Below are positions 14,584 through 24,025 of a DNA stretch of 64,000 bases, piece by piece; position 1 is the stretch's first letter, and each line of letters begins with the position of its first letter. The position numbers and the translations under genes are program-made. Location: assembly GCA_023391335.1 (NCBI GenBank), contig JAEWBG010000065.1, positions 1 to 64,000 on the forward strand. The letters run 5' to 3'. The notes below the pieces were generated by a model that saw only the letters and a program-made list of their open reading frames with translations, was not told the origin of the DNA and did not search any database. Source of the DNA: Pseudomonadota bacterium (GTDB lineage Bacteria; Pseudomonadota; Gammaproteobacteria; Steroidobacterales; Steroidobacteraceae).

Positions 14584-16824
14584 ATGCTTCTCACAGTTCG
14601 AGAGTTCACGGATCGGGTAAACAGGTCGCTCGCAGATTTAATCGGTGAACTCCAGTACGAGACTGGTCGAGAGGGATCGGCAGAACGCGAAGCTTGGACG
14701 CAATCGCTGGCCAAACTCGCAAGTGTCTTAGCTGATCCGACACTTGCATGCCTGCATCTCTACATTCAGGCGCCAGGAACTCTGGCACTCGAATATCAGC
14801 TGCCAGCATCAGGGATGTTTGCCGATGTTGTCTTGCTGGGACAGAAAGCAACCAGTCCCTCCGCCGTTGTGATCGAGCTAAAGCATTGGCTTACAAGAGC
14901 TGACAGAGCCGGGCGTGCAGAAGGACTAATCGAGCGTGCCGGCGTGCAGGAGTTGCATCCGAGTGATCAAGTCCGCGGCTACGTCGAATATTGTCGCCGT
15001 TTTCATTCTGCAGTGCAGAGCCATGCTGCCTCCGTGCGTGGATGCGTCTTGATGACGCGCGATCTGGTCTGTTCTGAGTATCGCAAAGCACCCAATGACA
15101 AGTTGGTTGATGAGTATCCGATCTTCACAATGGCTAAGGAAGATCTGGGCAACGGTTTATCGACCTTTCTCTGCGCGCATTTGGATGCAGCTAACGAAGC
15201 CTTTGCTGAAGCGTTCGTGAAAGGTGGATACAAGCAGGAGCGGGGATTCATTAAGCAAATCGCGCGGCAGCTGTTGCGAGCAGACGCTCGGCCTTTCGAA
15301 TTGTTGGATAACCAGAGAAGGGCGCTTCACTTGTGCAAGGTCGCGGCCCATGAAGTTGTTTCGAATTGGACGCAGCGGGGTGAGGTCAATAGGCGTGTCC
15401 TAGCAGTTATCGGTCCGCCGGGAAGCGGTAAGTCGGCTGTTGCTGCCCGTCTCTGGGCAGAGATGTCACTAGTTGAGAACGTTCCGGAAGGTGACTTGGT
15501 TTTCGTTACTACGTCCATGTCACAGAGCTCGAATTGGAGGCATCTTTTCGATGGATTGGGCGGAGGTGCCATAGGAGTCGTGAGAAAGGCGTCCTCATAT
15601 CATCCGGTTGCATCGCTCAGTCGTCTTCGAAGAATTCACGGCGAGAACTTCCTGAAGACTTCGAAAGTGTGGCGCGAGAACGTGGATTTACTTAGAAGTA
15701 TGGTCCCCTTCCGAAGCGGAGCAGAGGACAAGGCGACTCTCATATCAATAGTAGATGAAGCGCATAGCCTATCGAATACCGAGCGCGAGGGTGTAAGTGG
15801 GCCAGTCGGGTTTGAGATACCGCTTGGTCCGCAGGCATACCATATCATTCGCGCTTCGGTGTTGAGCGTGTTCTTCTTGGATCCAGAGCAAGGGTTCCGC
15901 CACAAAGAGAACACGTCACTTCAAGATCTCAAGGACTGGGCGGCGGAGCTTGGAGCTGGGGAAGTAGAGATTCTTGATCTCTCGGGCGTTCAGTTCAGAT
16001 GCAATGGATCGGTCGAGTACATGAGCTGGGTCGAAAGCCTACTCTCGGAACAACCGAGTTCGCGTAGCGCTGTTCTCGCGTCAGCGTGGCATTTAGGTTC
16101 TGCTCATTCAGGTGGGTCTGAGCGACGCTCGGCGATTGGCGAGTACCCGACTATCGCGGTTGCGGAACCGCAGCCAAAAAGCTACGGCAATCTCGTTGTT
16201 CTTCGGCCTCGAACTCGAACACGCGCGTTCGATTTCAGCGTCTATGACAATCCTTTCGCGATGGAAGATGATTTGAGGATGGCCCTCTCTTCCGGTGCGA
16301 CTGGTCGGCTGCTGTCGACATTTTCTCGTCCGTGGGCGACTCAGTCTTATCCCAGTCCCCACGATTTGCCGCCTACGGCACAGGATTTCCATGAACCGTG
16401 CATGGTCAGCGGAAGCGAACGTGTATGGAGTCGGGTCTGGAACTGCGTCGGCAAGAACATGGACTACTCGCCATACATACAGGGTAGAGCCGGTTCGCGC
16501 ATAGCCATCGACCCGCTTGCTGAAGTGGGCTGCCCAGTTGCTGTTCGCGGATTCGATTTCGACTACGTTGGTGTTTTGTGGCTTGAAGATCTCGTGTGGC
16601 GCCAGGGCAAATGGATGCTCAATCTGAATTTCGTCAAAGAGACGGGGCTGAAGACGCTCGTTTCCAAGGCAAAGAAGGAACGGGGCTCGGGTCGCGCCAC
16701 TGACGAGCTGATCCTCAAGGTTCAGCAGTCATATCGAATTCTGCTCTCGCGTGCTTTGCGAGGTGTGTTCGTGTGGATCAAGGACTCAGAGACACGGCAG
16801 CATGTTCGGGCTTCGCTTGGATAA
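14584..16824 (+). CDS. DUF2075 ATPase with an N-terminal nuclease-like region
   Basis: This 746-residue protein has a P-loop NTPase core of the DUF2075 (Schlafen-like helicase) type: Walker A GPPGSGKS at 277-284 and Walker B LISIVDEAHS with D391. The N-terminal 220 residues contain D81 in FADVVLLG and E98-x-K100 in VVIELKHW, an arrangement resembling a PD-(D/E)xK nuclease. The C-terminal 250 residues (DDLRMALSSG, VAVRGFDFDYVGVLW, LLSRALRGVFVWI) match the helicase second half of this family. Co-transcribed with the MazG-like gene and adjacent to a restriction operon, it is likely an anti-phage factor. No mechanism can be read from sequence. Confidence 0.82.
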   Translation: MLLTVREFTDRVNRSLADLIGELQYETGREGSAEREAWTQSLAKLASVLADPTLACLHLYIQAPGTLALEYQLPASGMFADVVLLGQKATSPSAVVIELKHWLTRADRAGRAEGLIERAGVQELHPSDQVRGYVEYCRRFHSAVQSHAASVRGCVLMTRDLVCSEYRKAPNDKLVDEYPIFTMAKEDLGNGLSTFLCAHLDAANEAFAEAFVKGGYKQERGFIKQIARQLLRADARPFELLDNQRRALHLCKVAAHEVVSNWTQRGEVNRRVLAVIGPPGSGKSAVAARLWAEMSLVENVPEGDLVFVTTSMSQSSNWRHLFDGLGGGAIGVVRKASSYHPVASLSRLRRIHGENFLKTSKVWRENVDLLRSMVPFRSGAEDKATLISIVDEAHSLSNTEREGVSGPVGFEIPLGPQAYHIIRASVLSVFFLDPEQGFRHKENTSLQDLKDWAAELGAGEVEILDLSGVQFRCNGSVEYMSWVESLLSEQPSSRSAVLASAWHLGSAHSGGSERRSAIGEYPTIAVAEPQPKSYGNLVVLRPRTRTRAFDFSVYDNPFAMEDDLRMALSSGATGRLLSTFSRPWATQSYPSPHDLPPTAQDFHEPCMVSGSERVWSRVWNCVGKNMDYSPYIQGRAGSRIAIDPLAEVGCPVAVRGFDFDYVGVLWLEDLVWRQGKWMLNLNFVKETGLKTLVSKAKKERGSGRATDELILKVQQSYRILLSRALRGVFVWIKDSETRQHVRASLG

Positions 16825-17043
16825 GGAAATTTCGGCATAAGCATCGACAGGACAGGTCGAGCGACCTAATCTTTGCGACCCGGATCAACGAACCAGAATA
16901 TGCGGGTGTAGGAGGATCCGACCTCCGACGGAATAGGGAAAGGACTCCCATGGATTGCCTCGTAAGGGCGGTGGGGAGCAACTGTGACGGAACTCGATAG
17001 ACATGCTTCATCGCGCTGCCAACTTAATTGGGGGCGGCGCTAA
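16825..17043 (+). promoter_or_regulatory. Intergenic regulatory stretch before the restriction operon
   Basis: Two inverted repeats occur in this 219-bp gap: AGGTCG-AG-CGACCT (16854-16867) and GGAGG...CCTCC (16911-16926). They could be a terminator for the DUF2075 gene or operators for the res operon. No clear -35/-10 pair stands out, and short open frames here look spurious. Confidence 0.4.
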
Positions 17044-20000
17044 ATGTCAGATCTTTTTTTCAAAAAGCCTATTCTCAATTCGCCTTACGAATACCCAGCG
17101 CGCCACTGGGAGCTTGATAAGGATGGCCAGCCCACTCAAGCCATCATCGTTAGGCGTCGTCCGGCCGAATTCATCACGCCCATTCCGAAGCCGAAGAAGC
17201 GAAGTGCGAAGCAAGGCGAACTTGTTCTGACAGACGACGATGGTTTGTCATCTGAACGTCAGCAATATCACTCAGCGATCATTAACGAACTGCGCGCGCA
17301 CATAGACCAATGGCGCAAGCTCCCACAGAACCTTTGGCAAGTGACGCCCGAAACCGCTCGCCTGTTGCATCACTGGCGGCATCACGACTTTCAAAGTGTC
17401 AGGCCATTCTTCTGCCAGGTCGAAGCTGTTGAAACTGCAATCTGGCTAACGGAAGTTGCTCCGAACACGAAGGCGGGGAAGCGATTCATCGACCATTTGA
17501 GCAGCTCGAACAAGGAAGCCAATCCAGAGCTCTCGAGACTGGCCCTTAAGTTGGCGACCGGTGCTGGCAAGACGACGGTCATGGCCATGCTCATCGCATG
17601 GCAGACGGTCAATGCCGTGCGCAGGCCAGGTAGCAAAAATTTCACGCGTGGCTTTCTGATTGTGGCCCCAGGTCTCACGATTCGCGATCGGCTTCGCGTG
17701 CTGCAGCCGAATGATCCCGAGAGCTACTACTCGCACCGCGAACTCGTTCCGGCGGACATGGTTGAGGACATTCAGAAAGCGAAGCTCGTCATCACGAACT
17801 ATCACGCGTTCAAGCTGCGCGAGCGAATCGAGATATCTGCCGGTGGGCGTGCGCTGCTGAAGGGGCGCACCGGCGATGACCTTCAGACGACCGAGACTGA
17901 GGGTCAGATGATCCAACGTGTCATGCCCGATCTCATGGGCATGAAAAACATCATGGTGCTCAACGATGAGGCACACCACTGCTACCGTGAGAAGCCTTCG
18001 GACGATGACGACGAACAGCTGAAGGGCGACGATCGAAAGGAAGCAGAGAAGAACAACGAGGCTGCTCGTCTATGGATCTCGGGCTTGGAGGCGGTGAACC
18101 GAAAACTGGCCATCTCGCGTGTCATCGACCTATCCGCGACACCTTTTTTCCTGCGCGGATCTGGCTACGCAGAAGGCACGCTCTTCCACTGGACAATGAG
18201 CGACTTCTCGCTAATGGATGCAATTGAGTGCGGAATTGTGAAGCTGCCTCGCGTACCGATTGCGGACAACATTCCCGGTGGCGAGATGCCGATGTTCCGC
18301 AATCTGTGGGAACACATTCGGCAAAAGATGCCGAAGAAAGGACGCGGGAAGGCAGAAGCTCTGAATCCACTCGACCTTCCGCCACAACTCCAGACGGCGC
18401 TCGATGCTCTGTACGGTCACTACGAGAAGACCTTCGACCTGTGGCAGCAGAAGAGGATCTCCGTGCCGCCATGCTTCATCGTGGTTTGCAACAACACCTC
18501 TGCATCGAAGCTTGTTTACGACTACATCTCTGGTTTCCAGCGCGACAACGAAGATGGCAGTACGCAGTTGGAGTACGGACGGCTGCCGCTGTTTCGCAAT
18601 CACGACGATCACGGAAACCCGCTGCCGAGACCGCGCACGCTGCTCATCGATAGCGAGCAACTTGAGTCCGGCGAGGCGCTCGACGACAACTTCCGAAGCA
18701 TGGCCGCCGATGAAATCGATCGGTTCCGTAAGGAGATCATTGAGCGCACTGGCGACGTCGTGCAGGCGCAGAACCTGACAGACCAGGATTTGCTGCGAGA
18801 GGTGATGAATACGGTTGGAAAACCGGATCGTCTCGGCGCCGAGATTCGCTGCGTGGTTTCAGTATCCATGCTGACCGAAGGTTGGGATGCGAACACCGTC
18901 ACGCACGTGCTCGGCGTACGTGCATTCGGCACGCAGTTGCTGTGCGAGCAAGTGATCGGCCGCGCACTGCGCCGCCAGTCCTACGACTTGAATGAAGAGA
19001 ATCTCTTCAACGTTGAGTACGCGGATGTGCTCGGCATCCCGTTTGACTTCACAGCGAAGCCGGTCGTTGCGCCACCGCAGCCTCCTCGAGAAACGATCCA
19101 GGTCAAAGCAATGCGACCCGGGCGCGATGCGCTCGAGATCCGCTTTCCGAGAGTGGAAGGTTATCGGACAGAGCTACCGGAAGATCGACTGACGGCGCGC
19201 TTCAACAAGGACTCCACCTTGGAGCTGACACCTGATCTCGTAGGTGCAACGCAGACCAAGAATTCTGGAATTATCGGTGAAGCTGTTGACCTCAACCTTG
19301 TTCATACGGGCGATGTTCGACCATCGCAGGTGGCTTACGAGCTCACGTCACATCTGTTGATGACCAAGTTCCGCGATAGCGATGGTCAGCCAATGCTTCA
19401 TCTGTTCGGGCAGTTGAAGCGAATTGTGCGTCAGTGGCTCGACAACCATCTCGTGTGTAAGGGCGGCACGTATCCGGCACAGTTGAAGTACAAAACGCTA
19501 GCTGATCACGCTGCCGGTCGAATCATGGCCGCGGTAACGAGCGAATCCGTTGGCAAGCGGCCGATCAAAGCGGTGCTCGACTCGTATAACCCGGTGGGCT
19601 CGACATCGCATGTGCGATTCAACACGTCGCGCGAGCTTCGTTGGGAGACAGATGCCCGGCGATGTCACGTCAACTGGGTGATCCTCGACAGTGATTGGGA
19701 AGCGGAGTTCTGTCGCGTAGCCGAATCGCATCCGCGCGTGCGTGCGTACGTGAAGAATCACAACCTGGGTCTGGAGGTGCCGTACCGCTATGGTTCTGAG
19801 ACTCGTAAGTACCTGCCCGATTTCATCGTGATGATCGAAGACGGACACGGGGAGAATGATCTGCTGCACCTCATCGTGGAGATCAAGGGTTATCGCCGAG
19901 AGGATGCAAAGGACAAGAGGTTAACGATGGACAATTACTGGATCCCTGGAGTGAACAACCTCGGTACGCATGGTCGCTGGGCGTTTGTCGAGTTCTGCGA

Positions 20001-20100
20001 TGTGTATGAAATGGAATCGGACTTCAAAGAGAAAGTGGAAGGCGAGTTCAACAAGATGATCGAGAATACGATTACCCAGTCAGCGAAGCAGGGGAACTGA
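17044..20100 (+). CDS. Type III-like restriction subunit (helicase-nuclease)
   Basis: This 1018-residue SF2 helicase has a C-terminal nuclease. Walker A ATGAGKTT spans 171-178; the DEAH box is at 308-311 (LNDEAHHCY). The helicase motif V/VI region reads MLTEGWDANTVTHVLGVRAF and then EQVIGRALRRQSYDL. The C-terminal PD-(D/E)xK site is D926 (YLPDFIV), E946 and K948 (IVEIKGY). It corresponds to the Res protein of type III-like systems (BPTD_3080-type relatives are recalled). It is the first gene of a five-gene operon and precedes mod, the reverse of classical mod-res order, with only 1 bp between stop and the mod ATG. Confidence 0.9.
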   Translation: MSDLFFKKPILNSPYEYPARHWELDKDGQPTQAIIVRRRPAEFITPIPKPKKRSAKQGELVLTDDDGLSSERQQYHSAIINELRAHIDQWRKLPQNLWQVTPETARLLHHWRHHDFQSVRPFFCQVEAVETAIWLTEVAPNTKAGKRFIDHLSSSNKEANPELSRLALKLATGAGKTTVMAMLIAWQTVNAVRRPGSKNFTRGFLIVAPGLTIRDRLRVLQPNDPESYYSHRELVPADMVEDIQKAKLVITNYHAFKLRERIEISAGGRALLKGRTGDDLQTTETEGQMIQRVMPDLMGMKNIMVLNDEAHHCYREKPSDDDDEQLKGDDRKEAEKNNEAARLWISGLEAVNRKLAISRVIDLSATPFFLRGSGYAEGTLFHWTMSDFSLMDAIECGIVKLPRVPIADNIPGGEMPMFRNLWEHIRQKMPKKGRGKAEALNPLDLPPQLQTALDALYGHYEKTFDLWQQKRISVPPCFIVVCNNTSASKLVYDYISGFQRDNEDGSTQLEYGRLPLFRNHDDHGNPLPRPRTLLIDSEQLESGEALDDNFRSMAADEIDRFRKEIIERTGDVVQAQNLTDQDLLREVMNTVGKPDRLGAEIRCVVSVSMLTEGWDANTVTHVLGVRAFGTQLLCEQVIGRALRRQSYDLNEENLFNVEYADVLGIPFDFTAKPVVAPPQPPRETIQVKAMRPGRDALEIRFPRVEGYRTELPEDRLTARFNKDSTLELTPDLVGATQTKNSGIIGEAVDLNLVHTGDVRPSQVAYELTSHLLMTKFRDSDGQPMLHLFGQLKRIVRQWLDNHLVCKGGTYPAQLKYKTLADHAAGRIMAAVTSESVGKRPIKAVLDSYNPVGSTSHVRFNTSRELRWETDARRCHVNWVILDSDWEAEFCRVAESHPRVRAYVKNHNLGLEVPYRYGSETRKYLPDFIVMIEDGHGENDLLHLIVEIKGYRREDAKDKRLTMDNYWIPGVNNLGTHGRWAFVEFCDVYEMESDFKEKVEGEFNKMIENTITQSAKQGN

Positions 20101-20101
20101 G

Positions 20102-22894
20102 ATGGCGAGAAGGGCTGGAGCAACGCAGAAGGCGAGCAGTACAAACAAAGCCGTTGAAACACTGACGCATACGGAAGCAAAGCGAAAGAACATCCCGACC
20201 GCTGAACACAGCTCAGTGGTAGAGAAGGAATCAACGCCACGCAAGATCAAGTATCCCCGCAACACAGATCTTGATCCGCAGCTCGTCTGGCGCGGCAAGG
20301 ACGAACAGGACTGGAGCGATCTAGTCGTCCATGCGCCGCCTCTTTACATCCAGGAAAAAATTCATCCCAAGGCGCTCATCGACGATCTACTCCGTACGAC
20401 GAAAGAGTCGCAGCACGATCAAGGTCAGCTCACAGCGGACTTGTTTTCAGACTTCAATGGAATTCCGAAAGGCGTAGACAAGACCGAGTTCTACCAGCAC
20501 GACCAGAACTGGACGAATCGCATGATCCTCGGCGATTCGTTGCAGGTGATGGCGAGCCTGGCAGAGCGGGAAGGTTTGCGCGGAAAGGTCCAATGCATCT
20601 ACTTCGATCCGCCGTATGGGATCAAATTCAACAGCAATTTCCAATGGTCAACGACAAACCGAGACGTAAAGGATGGTAACGCCGCTCACATCACTCGAGA
20701 GCCGGAGCAAGTCAAGGCGTTCCGCGACACGTGGCGCGATGGCATTCACAGCTATCTGACTTACGTTCGCGACAGGCTTACAGTGGCTCGAGACCTGCTT
20801 ACCGAGTCCGGCTCAATTTTCGTCCAGATTAGTGACGAAAATCTGCATCGTGTTCGCGCGGTGCTCGAGGAGGTGTTCGGTGACGAGAACTTCTTGTCCC
20901 AAATTAATGTGGTCAAGACTTCGGGGCTTGCGGCTGCCGATCGGATGAGTTCGGCGACAGACTACATCTTATGGTTCTCGAAGAACCGAGACGTCGTGAA
21001 GTATCGGCAACTGTTGATAGAGAAGGAAATCACCTCCGATTCGGGTTCCATGTACCGTTATGTACGCGATGAGGCCGGCGTACCCTCTCGGTTGCCAGCC
21101 TCTGAGCGTGCGCGTCCTGAGACCGCGTATCGACTCGACAACATAACCAAGCCGGGGCCAGGCAGTCGATACGCAGTTGAGTTCGAGGGCAGGACCTACA
21201 CACCGGGAGCGCGATGGTGGGGTACTACAGAGCTCGGTATGTCCCGCGTGAAGAAGGCAAATCGCCTCGCAGCAAGCGGAAACACGATTTCATTCTTTCG
21301 TGCGTGGCAGGACTACGCCGCAGTCCCGCTGAACAACCTATGGACTGACACTGCCACTGGCGGGTTTCTAGAACAGAAGGTTTACGTTGTCCAAACAACT
21401 GAGAAGATAGTTCAGCGCTGCCTCCTGACTGCAACAGATCCTGGCGATCTTGTGCTCGACCCCACTTGCGGATCGGGTACTACAGCTGTTGTCGCGGAAC
21501 AGTGGGGGCGGCGTTGGATCACGATCGACACTTCTCGAGTCGCGCTTGCACTCGCTCGCGCTCGCGTCATGGGTGCTCGTTACCCGTTCTATGTGCTAGC
21601 CGATTCTCGCGAAGGTCAGCAAAAAGAAGCCGAGATCACGCGTACCGCGCCGAGCTCGCAACCCGTTTACGGCAACATCCGTCACGGGTTCGTCTACGAG
21701 CGTGTGCCGCACATCACACTGAAGTCCATCGCGAATAACGCCGAGATCGATGTGATCTGGGACAAGTGGCAGGAGAAGCTTGAGCCGATGCGCGAGAAGC
21801 TGAACGCTACTCTGCACACGAAATGGCAGGAGTGGGAGATCCAACGCGAAGCGGAGTCCAAATGGTCGGACGCCGCGAAGAAGCTTCACGCGGCTTGGTG
21901 GGAGGCGCGCATCGCGCGTCAAAAGGAGATCGATGCGTCAATCGCCGCAAAGGCAGAGTTCGAGTTCCTCTATGACAAACCGTACGAGAACAAAAAATGC
22001 GTGCGCGTCGCTGGTCCGTTCACAGTCGAGAGCCTCTCGCCACACCGCATGCTCGGGGTCGATGAGAATGATGAGCTGATTGATCCGCTTAAAGTCAGCG
22101 ACGCGGCGGGCGACTACACGCCGAAGCCGACGTTCGAACAGATGATCCTGGATAACCTAAAGGCGGCTGGTGTCCAGCAAGCGCACAAGCAGGACAAGAT
22201 TTCTTTCATGTCTTTGACTCCCTGGCCAGGAGAACTGGTGTGTGCCGAAGGCCGCTACATGGAAGGTGACAAGGAAAAGCGCGCCGGCATTTTCATCGGT
22301 CCAGAGTTCGGCACTGTGACTCGACCCGATCTCGTCGCGGCAGCACGGGAAGCCGGCGACGCAGGGTTCGACGTTCTGATCGCTTGTGCATTCAACTACG
22401 AAGCGCACGCGAGCGAATTCGAGAAGCTCGGCCGTATTCCTGTGCTGAAGGCGCGCATGAATGCCGATCTGCACATGGCCGAGGATCTGAAGAGCACAGG
22501 CAAGGGCAATCTCTTCGTGATCTTCGGCGAACCCGACATCGAGATTCTCAACGAGAAGGACGGAAAGGTCCGCGTTAAGGTTCGCGGCGTCGATGTCTTC
22601 GATCCGTCAACTGGTGAGGTCCGCAGCGACTCCGCCGAAGGTATCGCGTGTTGGTTCATCGACACCGACTACAACGAAGAAAGCTTCTTCGTCCGCCACG
22701 CCTACTTCCTCGGCCAGAACGATCCATACGGCGCACTGAGAACAACGCTAAAAGCCGAGATCAACGAAGAAGCTTGGGAGAGCCTCCATAGCGACATGTC
22801 GCGACCCTTCCACAAACCAAGATCAGGGCGCATTGCGGTGAAGGTGATCAATCATCTCGGTGATGAAGTAATGAAGGTTTTTCGTGTCGTTTGA
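20102..22894 (+). CDS. Type III-like DNA methyltransferase (Mod)
   Basis: This 930-residue beta-class adenine methyltransferase has the catalytic motif IYFDPPYGI (D169) before the AdoMet motif LVLDPTCGSGT (D453). Between them lies the large target-recognition stretch (about 180-440). The last 400 residues form a long extension rich in charged helices (KWQEKLEPMREKLNATL), then a mixed region (SLSPHRMLGVDEND) that probably contacts Res. The protein is longer than classical Mod (about 650). It should protect host sites as N6-methyladenine; specificity cannot be read. All motifs are intact. Confidence 0.9.
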   Translation: MARRAGATQKASSTNKAVETLTHTEAKRKNIPTAEHSSVVEKESTPRKIKYPRNTDLDPQLVWRGKDEQDWSDLVVHAPPLYIQEKIHPKALIDDLLRTTKESQHDQGQLTADLFSDFNGIPKGVDKTEFYQHDQNWTNRMILGDSLQVMASLAEREGLRGKVQCIYFDPPYGIKFNSNFQWSTTNRDVKDGNAAHITREPEQVKAFRDTWRDGIHSYLTYVRDRLTVARDLLTESGSIFVQISDENLHRVRAVLEEVFGDENFLSQINVVKTSGLAAADRMSSATDYILWFSKNRDVVKYRQLLIEKEITSDSGSMYRYVRDEAGVPSRLPASERARPETAYRLDNITKPGPGSRYAVEFEGRTYTPGARWWGTTELGMSRVKKANRLAASGNTISFFRAWQDYAAVPLNNLWTDTATGGFLEQKVYVVQTTEKIVQRCLLTATDPGDLVLDPTCGSGTTAVVAEQWGRRWITIDTSRVALALARARVMGARYPFYVLADSREGQQKEAEITRTAPSSQPVYGNIRHGFVYERVPHITLKSIANNAEIDVIWDKWQEKLEPMREKLNATLHTKWQEWEIQREAESKWSDAAKKLHAAWWEARIARQKEIDASIAAKAEFEFLYDKPYENKKCVRVAGPFTVESLSPHRMLGVDENDELIDPLKVSDAAGDYTPKPTFEQMILDNLKAAGVQQAHKQDKISFMSLTPWPGELVCAEGRYMEGDKEKRAGIFIGPEFGTVTRPDLVAAAREAGDAGFDVLIACAFNYEAHASEFEKLGRIPVLKARMNADLHMAEDLKSTGKGNLFVIFGEPDIEILNEKDGKVRVKVRGVDVFDPSTGEVRSDSAEGIACWFIDTDYNEESFFVRHAYFLGQNDPYGALRTTLKAEINEEAWESLHSDMSRPFHKPRSGRIAVKVINHLGDEVMKVFRVV

Positions 22895-22930
22895 GCCTCA
22901 CGCTGCACACAGAACGACTGGAGTATCCGT

Positions 22931-24025
22931 ATGACAGGTAAGACCGCAGCCTCCCACTCGGAGGAGATTGAAGGCATCGGTGGCGACGAGGACAGTTCAT
23001 GGGGTGACTATCCAATTGACACTCTCCTCATCCGCAATGAAAACCGGACTGTTCACGATGTTCTGAGGCGTGCGGAGAAAGGTTCGTTCGTAATGGATCC
23101 GGACTTCCAGCGGGATTTCATATGGCCCGAGGATAAGCAAAGTAAGCTGATTGAATCCGTGCTCATGCGGATCCCACTCCCCGTCTTCTATCTAGCTGAG
23201 GATCCCGACGGAAGAATGATCGTTGTCGATGGGTTGCAGCGGCTATCCACTTTTCAACGATTTCTTAGCAACGACCTGCGACTCAGGTTGCCAGATCAAC
23301 CAGAGCTCAACAAGAAGACCTTCGATCAGCTCTCAGCCAAGCTCCAAAATCGCGTAGAGGACTGCAACCTAATTCTGTACATCATCGATGCAAAGGTGCC
23401 GGAGCGCGCCCGGCTGGATATTTTTGAGCGCGTCAACAGTGGCATCCCTCTTAGCAGGCAACAGATGCGGAATTGCTTGTACATGGGGCCTGCTACTCGA
23501 TTCCTGAAGGACGAAGCGGCATCCGACGTGTTTCTTCGCGCGACCGGTAGCAGCCTCAATTCGGAAACAATGCGAGATCGTGAGTTCGTAAACCGATTCT
23601 GCGCATTCCAATTGGTTAACCTTGACGAGTACAGGGGCGACATGGATGAGTTCCTTGCCGTAGCTTTGCGTCGAATGAATTCTCTCAGTGAGATCGACTT
23701 AACCAATCTGGCAAAGGAGTTCCACTTGGGACTCGAGAACAATTACGCCGTGTTTGGAAGGCATGCATTCCGTAAGCACAAGCCATCGCAGGAGAACAGA
23801 AGCGTTCTCAATGCGTCGCTCTGGGATGTGATGACAACAGGCTTATCTAAGATCTCCGCCGACAGAGTCGCATCGCAATCCGAGCCATTGCGAAGTCGCT
23901 TTTTCAAACTATTAGATGATCCAGAGTTCATCACGGCGATCACGTACGGTCCAAACGATATGAGGAAAGTGCGGTATCGCTTCTCGGCTGCGTCTCAGAT
24001 GTTCCAAGGAGTCTTCAATGCTTAG
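22931..24025 (+). CDS. DUF262-domain protein (ParB/GmrS-like)
   Basis: This 364-residue protein has an N-terminal DUF262 signature: NRTVHDVLRRAEKGSFVMDP, then FQRDFIWPEDKQSKLIES, PLPVFYLAE and the key IVVDGLQRLSTF (D-G-x-Q-R). DUF262 domains occur in defence proteins such as GmrS and use NTPs or act as nucleases. The C-terminal HNH domain of GmrSD (DUF1524) is absent; the rest is helical. It follows mod by 36 bp and overlaps the next gene by 8 bp, so it belongs to the operon. Loss of DUF1524 suggests that nuclease output comes from a partner. Confidence 0.85.
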   Translation: MTGKTAASHSEEIEGIGGDEDSSWGDYPIDTLLIRNENRTVHDVLRRAEKGSFVMDPDFQRDFIWPEDKQSKLIESVLMRIPLPVFYLAEDPDGRMIVVDGLQRLSTFQRFLSNDLRLRLPDQPELNKKTFDQLSAKLQNRVEDCNLILYIIDAKVPERARLDIFERVNSGIPLSRQQMRNCLYMGPATRFLKDEAASDVFLRATGSSLNSETMRDREFVNRFCAFQLVNLDEYRGDMDEFLAVALRRMNSLSEIDLTNLAKEFHLGLENNYAVFGRHAFRKHKPSQENRSVLNASLWDVMTTGLSKISADRVASQSEPLRSRFFKLLDDPEFITAITYGPNDMRKVRYRFSAASQMFQGVFNA

